From JAUWCW01 sp030609125 [NCBI: Candidatus Rokuibacteriota bacterium] (GTDB taxonomy: Bacteria > JAUVQV01), in NCBI GenBank assembly GCA_030609125.1, contig JAUWCW010000121.1:1-6305 (forward strand): DNA of 6,305 bases. The letters run 5' to 3'. A model generated the notes under the pieces. That model saw nothing but the letters and a program-made list of their open reading frames with translations, was not told the DNA's origin and did no database searches. The position numbers and the translations under genes were made by a program. Shown here piece after piece: positions 5,844-6,305 of the stretch (position 1 is its first letter; each line of letters opens with the position of its first letter).

Positions 5844-6305
5844 TCAATTGAATACCACCGTAACGCTGCTGGAGACATCCAGCTCCCTCCCCTCCCCGGT
5901 CCGGCCCCTGAGGATGATCTTCGCCTCACCGGTGAAGCCCCGGGCGGCGATCTCGGGAGGGAAGTTGGCGGGGCTCAGAATCCAGTCCTTCAGCGCCGTC
6001 GGAACCAGCGGCAGGCCGATCAGCGTTTCCGTCGAGTCGGCGGCGCCGGCATCGCCCGATGTCGGCGCCGGGAGAAAGAGCGTCACCGTGTACTGGTAGG
6101 AGGGGAGGTTCTGTCCCTCGACGAAGTACTCCACGGTGGCGTGATAGACGGTGATTGAGACTCCGCCGCCGACGTCACCAAGGATGATGGTCGAGTTCTG
6201 CACCTCTACATCGACCGTGTCCGTCTTGCCGCTCTGCAGGTCCGACTCTATGACGCTGCTGGAGCTGAAGGTCGTCGTGGTCGTGGTATTCTCCCCCGTC
6301 CCTGT
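5844..6305 (-). CDS. Unrecognised, probably exported beta-rich protein, C-terminal 153 residues (5' end outside window)
   Basis: I do not recognise this gene. The frame is open from the right edge to a TGA at 5844, and the start lies beyond the window. An in-frame GTG at 6203 is not the start, because the same coding pattern continues upstream of it. The visible part opens with glycines, six consecutive Thr and, after a Phe, four Ser, then alternates short hydrophobic strands with turns (VSITVYHATVEYFV, YQYTVTLFLP, AKIILRGRTGEGRELDVSS) and ends in SVTVVFN. This pattern fits a small extracytoplasmic beta-sandwich, with the Thr/Ser stretch as a linker such as follows the lipid-bearing Cys of many lipoproteins; that Cys cannot be seen here. 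It ends 18 bp before the decarboxylase gene in the same direction, so it is probably in the same transcript. Confidence 0.75.
   Translation of the reverse strand, partial: TGTGENTTTTTTFSSSSVIESDLQSGKTDTVDVEVQNSTIILGDVGGGVSITVYHATVEYFVEGQNLPSYQYTVTLFLPAPTSGDAGAADSTETLIGLPLVPTALKDWILSPANFPPEIAARGFTGEAKIILRGRTGEGRELDVSSSVTVVFN

Noticed and set aside
5034-6158. 374-codon plus-strand open frame opposite the decarboxylase and the partial gene
   Set aside because: It spans two convincing minus-strand genes and shows no recognisable domain, signal peptide or ribosome-binding site.

Overview
The window is GC-rich, densely coding DNA read almost entirely from the minus strand. It looks like the chromosome of a Gram-negative bacterium. 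The clues are two predicted lipoproteins, one of them LolB-like (an outer-membrane lipoprotein insertion fold), an MEP-pathway isoprenoid gene and nucleotide-sugar genes for surface glycans. The ispE then tRNA-Gln order recalls Deltaproteobacteria (Desulfuromonadales/Desulfobacterota-like). That placement comes from memory of gene order and is only tentative.

Layout in transcription order (right to left): (1) the C-terminal part of an unrecognised, probably exported beta-rich protein with a Thr/Ser-rich stretch (5844-6305, 5' end outside the window); (2) a UDP-glucuronate decarboxylase (UDP-xylose synthase; 4872-5825); (3) a GalE-type UDP-glucose 4-epimerase (3937-4875); (4) an exported protein made almost wholly of 15 tandem TPRs (2232-3947); (5) a LolB/DUF4292-like lipoprotein (1445-2242); (6) IspE, the CDP-ME kinase (540-1436); (7) tRNA-Gln(UUG) (486-560), whose 5' end overlaps the ispE 3' end; (8) a 5'-truncated type I restriction-modification methylase (hsdM) fragment running off the left edge.

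Genes 2 to 6 overlap by 4, 11 and 11 bp or are separated by 8 bp, so they are almost certainly one transcript with translational coupling. No promoter is visible inside the cluster; the main one must lie beyond the right edge. The two epimerase/dehydratase enzymes would supply UDP-xylose and UDP-galactose-type donors for surface polysaccharide. The TPR protein and lipoprotein would work in the envelope, and IspE makes isoprenoid precursors, including those for undecaprenyl carriers. This common theme is inference.

The two points most worth a second look are at the left end. First, the ispE stop codon and last six sense codons lie inside tRNA-Gln, so tRNA processing and an intact ispE message exclude each other. 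Second, an hsdM fragment lacking its N-terminal part, with altered catalytic motifs, begins about 50 bp after the tRNA 3' end, as expected at the edge of a tRNA-integrated island or of a decayed restriction system. I saw no CRISPR array, insertion sequence or clearly new multi-gene system.
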